From Zantedeschia hybrid cultivar (taxonomy: Eukaryota; Streptophyta; Magnoliopsida; Alismatales; Araceae), in the NCBI GenBank assembly GCA_030544215.1, contig JARZZO010000006.1:52118501-52182500 (forward strand): a stretch of DNA of 64,000 nt, read 5' to 3'. The position numbers and the translations under genes were made by a program. Below are positions 1 through 11,477 of this stretch, one piece after another. The notes beneath the pieces were generated by a model. The model ran no database searches. It saw only the letters and a program-made list of their open reading frames with translations, and had not been told where the DNA came from. Position 1 is the stretch's first letter; every line of letters begins with the position of its first letter.

Positions 1-458
1 CGCTTAGCTTTATAGGATTCCTATCGATTAGCATTTTAAGTTCTCTATTGATTAATGTCTTAAAGTCATATTTGATTATCATTTAAAGTGTTCACATTGA
101 ATTTGTCTAAGTATGATTTCGATTAACATTTGAGCAGCCACTTCGATTAGTTTGACAAACTCAACTTAAAGTTATGTCTTGTGCTTTAATCGAAACATAA
201 TTTTAAGGTCCATTGATTAGCATTATGAGATATCTCTTTGATTACTATTGTTACACTAATCGACGTTTCGCTCTTGGACTGCATTTCAATTAACCTTGTC
301 AAATACTGTTTCGATTAATGATGTTCCTTTGATTACTGATCATAAGTCTCATTGCGATTATTGAACAATATGAGACTTTGCTTAGTAAGACACTTTATCA
401 ATTATCTCTTCGATTAATACTTTAAGTTGTTACTTCGATTAACTTTTTCGTGCATTTT
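1..458. repeat. AT-rich flank with recurrent TTCGATTA word
   Basis: No coding potential is visible. The octamer TTCGATTA, or a one-base variant, recurs about every 20-45 bases (near 23, 49, 74, 118, 146, 212, 238, 313, 336, 400 and 436), with inverted copies near 187 and 255. It is often followed by a run close to CATTTAAAG. The segment lies outside the end of the LTR that begins at 459, so it is probably the target into which element F inserted, either another repeat or decayed LTR sequence. The family is not recognised. Confidence 0.5.
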
Positions 459-1708
459 TGTGAGTGCTTCAAATCAACATGCCATCATATCATTATCAAT
501 ATCATCATGAAAACATGGAAATTGTGATCGCCAGAGATCCAGGATCTCAAAGAAAATATTTGATCGTTGCTTACCTGTCAACTTAAGAGATTTTTATATG
601 GGTTCTTCTATTTCCTCTTCTTCAGCCGGCCGAAGAAGAAGAGCCTTTTTTTAAGGTTTTACTCTCTTTTTGTTATTTTCTCATTTTCTCTATAAATCCT
701 TGCAAAAAAGACAAATAAAACAAAAGAAAAAGAATACGATTAGAACTATAAACGTAGTGTAATATCTATTCTCAGAGGAATATTAAGCATGCAACTAAAC
801 TAAAAGACTCACTTGTTTTGTTCTCTTTTAAACCCCTAACAGATATGTGGATTGATATGAATATGGTGTGTGTGTGTAAATAAGAAGTGAATGCTATGTA
901 AAACTATAAAAACAGTGAGAAAACTATATAAAAAAATAAGAAAGAAAAAGAAAGGGGAAAGGAAAAGGTTGGCCCCTCTATAGCCATCTTTCTTCAAAGC
1001 CTCAAAAGGAAGAAGATGGAAGAAGAAGGGAGAGCTCCAAGTCTTGTCCACATTTTTTGCAAGAGGATCCTTCTTTCACCTTGATGAGAGCTCCAAATCT
1101 CTCAATAGCCAACCTCTTTGAAGGCCCAAAGGGATCAAGTATATATAGAGAGCTCTTTGAGAGCAATTTGACTCCAAAAGGACTCTCGCACGCATCCGAA
1201 TTGCCATGGATAAGTATTATTAACTTAGAAATCTTTCCAACCATGAAAACCAGATAATCTCGGCCAAAACGTTCTTACCATTAATCCTCTGAATCGCGTC
1301 ACTCTCAGACGACAACATTTGACTAATTAGAGGGCCAAATTAAGAAATAAAATCCTTAAGGAAAGCGCCAACAATTAGGAAACCTAAATGGCGTCGTCTA
1401 TGGAAGACGTCATTTAGATAATTAGGAAATTAAATCGAATTCAAATTGGCAATCGGGATGGATTAGGAAACCTAAATGGTCTTGTCCATGGGCGACGTCG
1501 TTCAGTTTAATCTTTCTCGATTAAAGAATTTAAGTCCGAATTGATTTCAGCTAGAAATCTAAGTGGTGTTGGGCATAGGCGACGTCAATTAGCAAAATCC
1601 GAGAAAAATCAACAAAATTAATTAATGATTACAAAAAAGACCATTTCAGGGCATTATAATTGTGACATGAAATTTACTTAGTGTGAGGTCAAAATTAGCG
1701 TGTCTACA
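459..1708 (-). mobile_element. Tat-type 3' LTR of element F
   Basis: Read on the minus strand it starts TGTAGACACGCTAATTTTGA and ends near AAGCACTCACA, matching the other LTRs of this family at 19721, 20871, 27373, 50706 and 63383 (minus). Three hairpin units of the CGTC palindrome lie at 1384-1417, 1471-1505 and 1559-1592, about 87 bp apart. A TATATATA box is at 1140-1147. A GGCCGGC motif near 625-635 and a copy of the primer-binding-site core (minus, 533 to 523) occupy the same places as in sibling LTRs. A polypurine tract follows on the inner side, so this is the 3' LTR of a minus-strand element whose body extends to the right. Confidence 0.85.
1140..1147 (-). promoter_or_regulatory. Candidate TATA box of F LTR
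   Basis: TATATATA (a palindrome) lies inside the minus-strand LTR, downstream of the hairpin array, at the place where sibling LTRs have TATAAATA. This fits a U3 promoter, but position is the only evidence. Confidence 0.45.
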
Positions 1709-1721
1709 GCTCCCCCACCTT
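1709..1721 (-). other. Polypurine tract of element F
   Basis: On the minus strand the 13 bases next to the LTR read AAGGTGGGGGAGC. The same purine-rich run precedes the 3' LTRs of B (27361-27372) and A (50693-50705). It would prime plus-strand DNA synthesis, and it fixes this LTR as the 3' copy of a minus-strand element. Confidence 0.75.
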
Positions 1722-3048
1722 GGCGTTGACTTTGTAAGGGAATGAAGTGAAATGGGATGAACGGCGGTGAATGGAATGAAGAGGAATGAACTGAAAAGGT
1801 GATGCCAAGGTGTGATGAGACAAGCTCTCAACATCACGTGATAGAAATCTTTCCTAAAATGATCAGTGAAGTGACTCAAAGAAATCAATGGAATGAATCT
1901 TATCTGGATGAGATAGACAAAGGAAAGAAAAGAAATCAAGCAACTTCTACGAGGGGAAGTATCCTAGGTCACAAACCTTGTAGGTTTCGCCATGGAGAGC
2001 GGTTACTAGTCAATGTGGACATGCTTCAACCATAAATGATCTTAAAAGGAATCAAATAAATATGGGATAAAGATCCGAACAAGAAAGAATTCCAAATATA
2101 TCTTCAAGAAAACCTCAAAGATAATTGAGCCATCAATTCAGAAAGGAATATTTCATATCACCTTGGGATTTATTTGATCAATGGTATGAAATTTAATCAT
2201 TAACTAATTTTTACCATAGTGATTTCAAAATCCTACATGATGCATGCTGGGCTAAAGAGAAAAATTAAAACAAAAGAAAATATAAATTAATGAAGGATAA
2301 TATTATTAAATTGCTATTAATAAGTCAAGATACCAGTCCTGCAATTCAGTGCTAAGCTGAAGCTCATTTGTCCACGCACTATTTCATAAAAGCGGAACCA
2401 TCGTCCCCATCAATCGACAATCTAACGGCCTTTCCATGTGATTAAGAATCATCTAGAATTATCATTATTTTTGATAGAGGGGAACTCAAATTCCAGTTTC
2501 ATCAAAACCACAAGGTCCTTGATATACTTTAATAAATATTTATCATATAATAATGATGATGCAAATCAAATGCATGAGAGAATACAGGTGATAGAGATAA
2601 CCGTCTTTTTGTTCCAACGATCACAATGGGACTTTAATTGAAATTCCAATATCATTTTTTTTTATTTTCCTGCGCTCAAATTTTGTTAGCAACATCAAGC
2701 AGATAATCAAAAAACATTAAATATTCAATTTTCAGGGTATTAAAAAATTCACAAAATGGCATCGTTCTGAGTCGATGTCATTTGAATGATGTAGTGTCGA
2801 GGCGATGCGTTTCAACTTACCGAAACAGCTCCTCTCTGACTCCGCTCTGGACATAGATTTCCTCTCTCAAACCCCCTCTTCCAATTTGGAAAGGGGTCTT
2901 CAATCACGCAAATCACTCTATATAACCTCCCTTCCTCTCAATTCAACCCATCACAACAAACTTTTGTTGAGGAAAAAGCTAGGGGATTCTCTGATAAGCT
3001 CAAGAGAGAAAGAAAGGAAGAGATCAAGCAAGCTAGTGATCAAAGAAG
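1722..3048. other. Non-coding 3' region of element F
   Basis: This interval matches, in reverse, 26030-27360 of B and 49408-50692 of A. Shared landmarks are the GCATGCATCATGTAGGA block, the block around the CGATTGATGG segment near 2405-2420, and the words next to the polypurine tract. It lies between the antisense ORF1 and the 3' LTR and may act as 5' leader or promoter for ORF1. Two imperfect CGTC hairpins sit at 2755-2790 and 2791-2816, just before ORF1. No long open frame is convincing. Confidence 0.6.
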
Positions 3049-4500
3049 ATGTCAAGTTTCACAAAAGACTCTTCATCAAGCAACAAGGCAAGGAGGGAAA
3101 TCACAAGGGTTTCTAGCATGGAAGGTCACCTCTGTGGGCGAAATCCTAACTTAAAGGTAAGCTTTTCTTATTCATTCAATTTTCTTTTCATCTTTCTTCT
3201 ACATATTTTCTCCATGCTCCCAATTCTTTTCTTCAATATGATAAGACCATGCCATTTCTCTCTCCTTTTTTTTTGTTTCAAGGGATATCCTTTCTTCCTT
3301 GGTCCAAGAAGGTTTACTCCACTTCCATGGATTCCAAATCTAGTGGAGAAGATCAATCTTTCTATGCAATCTTTTATCTCAAAGTAGCATATCCAACGTT
3401 TGGTTATTTATGCTAAGCACTATAAGAGTGTGCAAATGGATTGGGCCATGATGGGTGCTCTTATTGAACTGTAGCATCCTCAAACGCATACTTTTCTCTT
3501 CACTTCCTTAGAAGCTACCATCTGTTAGAAGAAGCTGAACTCTGATTGGGACTTCCAATACTCAAGGCAAATAGTGACGAACCTGATGTGACAAATATAC
3601 TGGTAATGAGAGAAAAGATCACTTGTCATAAGTTCTTGGTGAAGATCATGAAAAGTCCAAAAGGAATCCAAAGCGTCCTCATTCAGAAAGGAATTAATTT
3701 GGCGAAGCTCGCAGAATGAACTTTGAAGAAAATTGAAGGAATTAAGGAGGAAGAGACAGAGACTATGATGATTGCGTTTACTGCATGTTTGGCTGGAGCT
3801 CTACTATTCCCTACCCAGGACAACATATTATTAGAAGATCAACTCAGCACGATTTGTGGTATTTTCAGGGGTAAACAGATAAGCACAACAGTCCTAGCCT
3901 ATCTCTACAGTGGGCCTCAGCGGCTTCTATTGGTTAACCTCCTTATAGCAGCATACTACTACTTGCCTTATGGATCGATCTCCACTTCAAGTTCAACCAT
4001 AATAAGGAAGAGGTTCCTAAGATGTCCCAGATTTATCGGCACAATCCAATTTTTCATATAGACAACACAGTGAAATTCAACAACAACATGACCAATCGAG
4101 TGCCCAACCTCAAAACTCGAGCTGACTGGCGCAATTACTTCATGACCATGCTAAGGACTGGCTTCGAATCTATGCCACTCACTCTCAAGGAAAAGGCGGT
4201 TCGGGTACGCCGCTGTGTTGGCACAGAGCTCCGATTGATTGGGGCGACCAAGTTTGTCTTATATAGTCCACATCGCTGTCATCCTCAACTGGGTATACCT
4301 CGCTATGAATTTCTAGAGATATCCACTCTTTCTCCAATCAAGAAGCGGGCCTTACGATCTGATGAAGATTTCGAGGCGACAGAATTTTTTGCAACCTTGT
4401 GGAACTTCGGTTTCACCCGTTGTGTCAAACTTCCTCATGAAGCAAATCGGGAGCTATGGAAAAATTATGTAAAAGGGCTTCAGAAAATTTGGCTTGAGAG
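3049..4500 (+). pseudogene. Antisense ORF1 (DUF7745-like / PMD-related) of element F, decayed
   Basis: The gene runs opposite to its host element F. Exon 1 starts at 3049 and ends in ..GRNPNLK with a donor AAG^GTAAGC near 3155. A short intron ends at an acceptor TTTCAAG before GGATATCC near 3283. Exon 2 can be followed through HPQTHTFLF (near 3480), a block with FTACLAGALLFPTQDN (3777 onward), a tyrosine/leucine-rich YLYSG block (3900), and NMTNRVPNLKTRADW (4087 onward) to FTRCVKLPHEANRELWK near 4460. It is broken by stops and frame changes around 3368, 3470, 3530 and 4000. Homologues lie at 24610-26029 and in two parts at 44118-49407. The block layout recalls DUF7745 proteins, common next to plant retroelements; this is family recall, not a search. 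Function is unknown. Confidence 0.6.
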
Positions 4501-4658
4501 CTCTCAACTTCTGCCCAAAGCTTGTTGTATTTTCAATAGAAAATTGTTCCTTCAATGCAATGAAGATCTTTCCTTATTTTTGTGCAATTGTTTAGAATTT
4601 TTCCTTAAGCAAAATAGCTCATTTTCTTTAAAATTCAGTATTTTGGGCTCATTAATTC

Positions 4659-5064
4659 AAATCGCGTCCACTCAGAGTGATGCCTTTCAACTAAATTTAA
4701 TTTTCAAAAAATCCGAAAATTTTCCTCTAATGGCCCTAAATCACGTCATCCATGGTTGACGCATTTCAATTTCTCTTTCCTATTTTCTCAATTTTCAACG
4801 ACATTTAATACTCTAAATCATGTCGCCCATGGTCGACATTAATCATGATTTCAATGTACTCTCCACAATTTCCCATGCATTAATTCTTTGGACATCTTTC
4901 AATTATTTCAAGAATTTCCATAGTATGACTCTAACTGACAAAGGCGGTAATTTTCAAATCGCGTCGTCCATGGTCGATGTCTTTCAATTATTTTCAGAAG
5001 TTCAAACGCCGCCTCAATTTATGTGCCACTAAATCGCGTCTCCTGTGCACGACGCATTTTAAGT
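4659..5064. repeat. Hairpin cluster between ORF1 and PMD in element F
   Basis: Five CGTC palindromes lie at about 4659-4690, 4735-4770, 4811-4846, 4951-4989 and 5029-5064. Three have CCATGG at or near the centre. The spacing is mostly about 75 bp, with one gap of 140. The same cluster lies between the ORF1 and PMD genes in element A (43602-43945) and beside ORF1 in B (24090-24435). Confidence 0.8.
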
Positions 5065-5330
5065 TATCAACCTGCCTGCACCCGAGCCCAAGGCTCCTTT
5101 TTCCTCATTCACTCATTCACTTTCTCTCTCCTTTCTCTTTCACTTCTCCGGTGATGGCGGACTTCTCTAGCGGCCTCGAGCTTTCCTGACGACCCCGAGC
5201 TTCTCTAGCCACTCTCTCTCCTCTGGCGCCTCTCTCTCTCATCTTTCTCCTTCTCTCACTCTCTCAACTCTAACTCTCTCACCATTGCAAACTCCCTAAA
5301 GCTCCCTCACACTCTCCCTCATACTACGTC

Positions 5331-5458
5331 ATGGATCGCCTTGGGACTAGCCAAAAGAGGCAAAGGGTCACGATCGTCCTGGTGATGGAGTTAGATGAGG
5401 GGGAGATTTTGGTTCAAGTGGAAGTGGTGGACGAGCCGACGACGGCCCTTGTGGAGGA
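5331..5458 (+). pseudogene. PMD gene exon 1 of element F, interrupted by LTR X-
   Basis: The reading starts MDRLGTSQKRQRV and continues into an acidic stretch (ELDEGEIL...VVDEPTTALVEDV) that aligns by eye with exon 1 of the PMD gene in element A (MEQGGPSRLGGKRRRV..., 43337 downward). A pyrimidine-rich leader precedes it in both copies. The distance from the end of ORF1 to this start codon is close to 0.81 kb in both elements. At 5459 the frame runs into the TGTAAGGACT terminus of LTR X-, and no further PMD exon is found in F. Confidence 0.6.
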
Positions 5459-6428
5459 TGTAAGGACTGAGGTTTTAGATCTAGTTATCGAGTCAATTTT
5501 TATGTCATATCCGTGGATTTGGGCCTTGTGGGCCTAATGCATGATGAGATTTTGAATGGCGTCGGCCTAGGGGGACGCCACTTAAAAGCCTTGCAGGTGT
5601 GCCGCACGGGCGAGCATTGGGTCGCATGTGTACGGCCCCGATCGTGTTGTCTGAATGGCATCATGCGTGGTCGACGCGATTCAGAGATCTGCCAGTGTAC
5701 GACCCCATCCTGTCGTCTAAATTGCGTCGTCTAGGAATGATGCGATTTAGCGTGTTTTGGTTTGACGCCCTGAGCCCTCCCTCCTTTATCTCATTTACTC
5801 CTTTCCTCTCTCTCCTCCCTCTTTGCGAACCCCTCTATTTCTCTTCCTCTTTCTCTCCCCTTTCTCTTCCCATTCTTCCTCTTCCACCACTCTAATACCC
5901 TCCCACCTCTCACCACTACCACCACCATCTCCTCTACGACACCTTGCTCTCCAGACGGCGGCCAACATCCCGGTGGAGTGACGGCGTTCACGGTGGTACC
6001 GGCGGTAGCTTGTGGTATAGCGGATCGGCGGCAAGGAGCTAGAAGGAGTTCAATTAACCGGTAGGGTGACGATCCTCACATGTAGTCGATTGTTTTAAAA
6101 CCATGATTTCCCACTTTGCAGCATGCTATAATTTTGTGGGAGTATTTTTGAGTATAGAATTGAGCATGTTCTAGGGGGGTTATTTTGATGGAAAGGGTGT
6201 TTTGGAAATGGGGTTAGCATGGTTAATGAGATTTATGATTTTTTGCCCCTATCTCCTTTGTGTTATTTTGCTCATTTTTGGGAAGGGGTTTTCGTGGTGT
6301 GGCTTGGGGGAGGCGAGAGGGAAGTTCTGTTTTCGGGCGTTAAATAGCGTTGGGCTAGGGCGACGCGATATGCAAATCATGTCGGCCATGGGTGACGTGA
6401 TTTAGGCCCAAGTGCCAGAGGGTAATTC
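5459..6428 (-). mobile_element. LTR X-, left part (minus strand)
   Basis: It begins TGTAAGGACTGAGG, the reverse complement of the end of X+ (8949), and then mirrors X+ in reverse: a hairpin block (5551-5750), a pyrimidine-rich tract matching the purine tract at 8390-8500, a CGGCGGTACC-type GC-rich patch, and another hairpin pair at 6340-6405. At 6428 it is broken by X+, with AATTC on each side of X+. X- inserted into exon 1 of the F PMD gene. Confidence 0.8.
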
Positions 6429-7527
6429 TGTAACGACCCGCCATCCTATGACCGGAGACCCGGTCACTAAATGGATGTCGGCCCATTAACTGTAGGTTCA
6501 CACCCGGATCTTATACACACATCTGGAGGAGTAAGCGTTAAACAAGATTAAATATAACATTCACACGGACTACAAGGGTACAATGCGCAGGAAGTAAAAT
6601 AATAATGTCCGTATACAGTCCAACAATAATTACATGTCCAAATAATAAATTAAGTACAGGCAAAAATAAAGTACAACAACATCGGGGCATACCCCGGGAA
6701 CTGAGATAGCTGCTGGTCCGTACACCAAGGAGAGCACCACGCGCCGCCACACGCCACAAGGTCTACACCTGAAAACGCAGGGAGTGAGCCACACCAAAAT
6801 TGGGCTCAGTAGGGATCATCCGATCCCTCGCCTCCCACACACACACCCACAAGTGCAGCAACAATGATACAGGTAATAAGGCAAGTAAAGCTATAACACA
6901 CTACTCCTAAAATCTCGATATGAATCATGTGCATTCGAAATGTAACATGCATATCTCTGAAATTATTCTATCAAGGAGCCTACAACTCACGTCTCGGCAA
7001 AACACGCCAACCACGCCTCCAAAAGTGGGAAACACCAACCACACAGCCGTAAGTGGGAAACACCGTCCACGCAAGCACAAGTAGGAAACACCGACCCGCT
7101 GAGACCAAACAGTAACCCCTCGGATAGCGCGCTAGCTACTCCGGCCCAACTGGCTCAGGTGGTTACTCCTTCCCTCATCATGAGTGACTCTCCGAATGTA
7201 CCACTTCTACACCGGTACTAGCTGATCCCGGGGTTCACCAGGTGACCCTCTCTCACTAGGCGTCACCCCGCCCACGCCCCCACCGGCGCTGTGCTCACGC
7301 CCCCACCAGCACAGGGTGATAAAGCGCTACAATGTCACTCCAGGTCCACAGTAACTCAAAACACCAAAACTCGGCACAGTACGATCCGGTCACGTGAAAA
7401 GCCCGCGATCGCACTACACACAACGCAGTGCCATCCGATCATAAAGAAACCAAGTATACTAGAGCATGCACTAACCAACTATCTAGCAGTATGTACATTT
7501 TACTGGCATGAATTAGTGTTGTTCTGT

Positions 7528-8010
7528 CTTGAATCGCGTCGCCCAAGGCCGACGCCATTCAAGTTCCCTAAACTGGTTCATAAAACAGAGGCCACGGGAA
7601 TCTGGCCTAAAAGGCGTCGACACCAGCGGTCGCCTTTTTGAAAGGCGTCGACACCCTCCGACGCCATTCAGCTGATAAATCCAGAATTTCAGGAAAACAT
7701 TACCCAGGGGATTTCTGCCTTAAAAGGCGTCATGGTTACCCGACGCCATTCAAATCGCGTCGTCCACCCATGACGTCTTTTAGTCCCAAAATCCCGAGTT
7801 GACGGACCCTCAGTCGGGGTGATTTCCTGCCTAAATGGCGTCATGATGGCCCGACGTCCTTTTGAAAGGCGTCGTCCATCCATGACGTCATTTAGCGCCA
7901 GAACCCCTAACTCGTGAAACCTCGAACGGGGAGGTTTTTGCCCTAAAACGTGTCGTACTGCCCTGACGTCCTTTTGAAAGGCGTCGACTAGGCACGACGC
8001 CGTTTAGCGC
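7528..8010. repeat. Nine CGTC hairpins with 112-bp higher-order period
   Basis: One hairpin lies at 7528-7562, followed by four back-to-back pairs starting near 7606, 7718, 7830 and 7941, a period of about 112 bp. In each pair two palindromes are joined by a short AT-rich linker containing TTTTGAAA, TTCAAAT or TTTGAAA. Arms are close to AAAGGCGTCG and CGACGCCATT. The 8-10 bases between arms differ in every unit, while the arms stay readable. Confidence 0.85.
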
Positions 8011-8555
8011 CAGAAAACTGGTTCCCTGGTTCGAACCGAGGGTTCCTCCCTTAATCCCCAAATGCCCCGAAAAGCCCCAAAACGGAAAGGGGGAGGAAGA
8101 GAAGTTGATTCACCACAAACATACTACGAAACCCCATTCACGAACGTGGCCATATCCACGAGAACACCCCCTAGACATGCTTAATCTAGCCCAAAACACA
8201 TCACGTAATGCTTAAGAAAACACGAGCAACGCATACAAGGTTCGTCCCCCTACCGGATACTTGAACTCCTCCTGGCTCCGTGTCGCCCAACCGCCGCACC
8301 GCAGACCGCCGCCGGTACCCCGAGAACGTCGCCACTCCGTCGGGACGTCGGCCGCCGTCCGGAGAATGGAACGCCGCGAAGGAAGTGGTGGTGGCAGAGG
8401 TGAGAAGTAGGGAGACGTTGGAGTGGTGGAAGAGGAAGAAGAGGAAGGGAAAGGGGGAGACTGGGATCGGAGGAGGCAGAGAGGGAGAGGAGAGAGAGTG
8501 AATGGGTGAGAAATGAGGGAAAGAAAGGAGGGCTCGCGGGGTCAACCAGGAACTC

Positions 8556-8861
8556 CCTAAAACGCGTCGAGCGAGAAGGACGCCTATCAGATGACAGGAC
8601 GGGCCGTACTGACATCTGTCTGAAACGCGTCGTCCACCACGGACGCCTTTCAGCTGACATGTCAGGCACCGTACACTGACATCGCAGGGTGGCAGTCTGA
8701 ATCGCGTCGACCATCATGGACGCCGTTCAGACGATGAGACAGGGGCCGTACTCTCGCGGCCCGAAACTCGCCCACGTGGCACAATCAGCAAATCGTCTAA
8801 ATGGCGTCCACCTATCAAGACGCAGTTTGAAACGCGTCGTGATGTGTAGACGTCATTCAGG
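8556..8861. repeat. Second hairpin block of LTR X+
   Basis: Five palindromes lie at about 8556-8592, 8620-8655, 8697-8732, 8796-8829 and 8830-8861. The arms are AAACGCGTCG / GGACGCCTTTCAG and variants. The last two are adjacent, forming a pair as in the 7.6-8.0 kb block. Confidence 0.8.
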
Positions 8862-8954
8862 AGGAATTCTCAAGACCCTTCAGGGTCCAAATCAGGGGAT
8901 CCGGCCCGAAACCGACCCGAAAACTGAACCCGAAGCCTCAGTCCTTACAAATTC

Positions 8955-9911
8955 AGTTTTCAGACGATAAAGGGTGTCGCGACCAGGTGACGCCATTTAA
9001 ATGGTGTCGACCATAGGCAATGCGATTTAGACCCAGGTCCCACATCTCCTGAGACCGGATTATGTGGGAACTACTTTTAGGGCTTTAAATGACATCGGCC
9101 ATGGGCGACGCGATTCAAGCCAGAGCCCCTTAATTTCTTGCCTTTAGCATGTGTGACTATCATGCAAAATGTCAAATTAGATTCTTATATATTGTTAGAC
9201 AACCCTGTTAAATGTATGCTTGAAATCATACATTAGGGGCATGGATTTTCATGTGATTGGAATCGCATTGTATTGTGTTTATATGATCGTAGACCTAGAG
9301 TAACAGTTGTTAGCGCTTTACACCCTGTGTCAGTGTGGGAGTGACAAGGTGATGCTTAGTAGGCAAGGGTCACCTGGTGTACCCCGGAATAATAGCTAGT
9401 ACCGGTGTGAGAGTGGGACACTTCGGAGTGTCACTTGTGGTTGGGAGGAGGCAGAACCATCTAGAGTTAGACAGGTTGGAGTAGCGAACCCGCTATCCAA
9501 GGGGTTGCTGTTCCATCCCAGCGGGTTGCTGTTTTTCGCGTTCGGCTATGCAGTTTATGTATTTAGCCAGAATGTTGGTTGTAAACTGCGGTGTTGAGTT
9601 GAGTTGTTTTAGAACTATGCCTATTGCATTTAAAAATGCATGTATTTCATATCTCGCAATGGAATATTTGGGGCTGTGGTTTCTTCTCTTCGACTCTCGC
9701 CATTGTGGTCGTATCTTCTCTGCGTTATTTATGCTTATCTGCCTATATCCTTGTGTTGTTGCAATTGTGGGTGTGTGTGTGGGAGGTGGGGATCAAAGGA
9801 TCCCTACTGAGTCCATTCTAGTGCGACTCACCCCCTGTAATTTCAAGTGAGGGTTCTCGATAGGCATAGAGGTTGTAGAGTTTTGTCTCGAGTTGCGCAC
9901 CATCAGCCACT
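8955..9911 (-). mobile_element. LTR X-, right part, cut by copia H
   Basis: X- continues after the AATTC copy with three hairpins (8969-9120) and then mirrors X+ in reverse: GCGCTTTACACC near 9330, GTACCGG near 9400, GGGGTTGCTG near 9500, and ATCCCTACTGAG near 9800 against CTCAGTAGGGATC near 6808. The sequence stops matching near 9850-9911, where the LTR end of copia H begins (TGTTGGG at 9912). About 300 bases of the outer end are therefore missing or lost beyond H. Confidence 0.75.
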
Positions 9912-11463
9912 TGTTGGGTTCTCGTGTTTCTCTGGATCTCCCACGCAGTGGAAAATAAAATTAAAATAGATCTCCATTCCTATTTTGAAAAATCTAAAAT
10001 CTCGATAATCGGATTATCGAATCTTACCGTGTGCGGATTCGAATCCGCAACCGTTCGGTTCCGTCGGTGTGACACCGCAAGCCGCGCAAGCGCTCGACCT
10101 CTAGCGGAGTCCACGCGATCCTCCTCATGATAGATATCCTCACGTTCCTCGTTCTTCGCAGCCACCGAAATCTCCGCCGTTCGCCGTAATGATTGCCGCA
10201 ACGCGCGGACGATTTCCTGTCGAACGGGAGTCGGAGAAGCGGCGGAGCAGATCTGGGGATCCCGATTCTTCTGGGGCACCAGAGAGAGAGAGAAAGAGAG
10301 GAGGGGGAGGCTAGGGTTAGCAACAGTTTGGCCTGCTCAGCCCGTTCGCTATATTTTATACTAACCGCGTGATTTTTCATAAAACCCCCTGGTTTATATA
10401 AAACCCACTTATTTATCTATCACCTTGAGAATCTTTTGCGTGTGACCCTCTAGGCCCAATAACCAGTCCGGTTAATAGCCCAATAAGCCTAGTAACTCCT
10501 TACTGGCTTTATTGATCAAATAATAACTCTTTATTACTTAATTAATCAATCGAATTAAAGTCGCACATTAAATTCGATTGGGCTTTTGATCACATTGGGT
10601 GCCAAGCAACACCACTTGAACCTGGAAGGTATCGGGGTTAAGCAACCCACTCTTGGAACCTATCTATCAACAGCTGCCGCGTGGATATAATCCTTTATTC
10701 ATACAATGCTCTCGAGTCGACTCAAGGTATGGTGTACTGTCAAACCCTAACCGGTCAACTTACTTGGATTGGATGCCGCTGATGAATATCGAAAAAACTC
10801 CTTTTCCCGATATTATCGTCCGCCCTGGCCAGGGACTTTCGTGCATCCTTCCTAGAGCATTCTCTCCCATCGTACCGAGAGCGAATGATTCCTTATTGAC
10901 ACTCAATTCCCTTTGACGGTATTCCGCTGTACTCGATCCTTGGCTGTTTAGAATCCCGTGGTTAAAGATTCATAAACCAAGGTCAAAGCACAGAAGTTCA
11001 CCGACAAGGTGTCCTTGGTGTCTCAGGTCCGAGGACCGTCCACGCAACTGCGACAATAGAATTAGTTGACAGTGAGGTACAATACCATCCAATGATTCAG
11101 TCGGATCAATTCAGTTAACTCATTCTCTAATGAGCACCTACAGATTCGCCTTAGTGTCTCCACATAAGTGACTATGAGATCAGTCACCCTCATCTTATGA
11201 GCAGGAGTAATCTGTACTAGTCTAACTGGATATCCGATGTCTTTCTCGGATATCCTATGACTAGGAACTATTAAGAATATGTGTGTTTAAGTGATCAGTC
11301 TCACTACTATGATCTCATCATAATCTGATTACTATCGCACATATTCACGGACTTCATTATGAGACGATAATACGAATTCACACATAATGAAATATTGCCA
11401 TTATATTAATAAATGAACGAGATTACAAAGTCATATTGGCTTGTAGGCCACCTAAGACTAATA
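9912..11463 (-). mobile_element. 3' LTR of copia element H
   Basis: On the plus strand it starts TGTTGGGTTCTCG and ends CTAAGACTAATA, and it aligns end to end with the solo LTR at 12707-14287. A TATAAAAT box lies at 10363-10370 on the minus strand. A purine-rich run (minus, CAAGTGGGAGAT, 11464-11475) adjoins it. The H coding region ends about 15 bp away. The terminal dinucleotide at the inner end is TA rather than TG, a likely mutation. Confidence 0.8.
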
Positions 11464-11477
11464 ATCTCCCACTTGGA

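Larger units (their letters stand above)
6429..8949 (+). mobile_element. Solo LTR X+ (2521 bp) with AATTC target duplication
   Basis: The element starts TGTAACGACCCGCC and ends CAGTCCTTACA. AATTC directly repeated at 6424-6428 and 8950-8954 is a clean 5-bp target duplication. No coding region, primer-binding site or polypurine tract is present, so it reads as one solo LTR left by recombination. It holds two hairpin blocks (7528-8010 and 8556-8861). It is nested in X-, a copy of the same family in the opposite orientation, so this region can fold into a large inverted repeat. A third copy starts at 33251. Confidence 0.85.

Noticed and set aside
7528..9120. CRISPR-like array of short palindromic repeats
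   Set aside because: Units vary in arms and centre, spacing is not constant over the region, and the DNA is plainly plant retroelement sequence with no cas genes.
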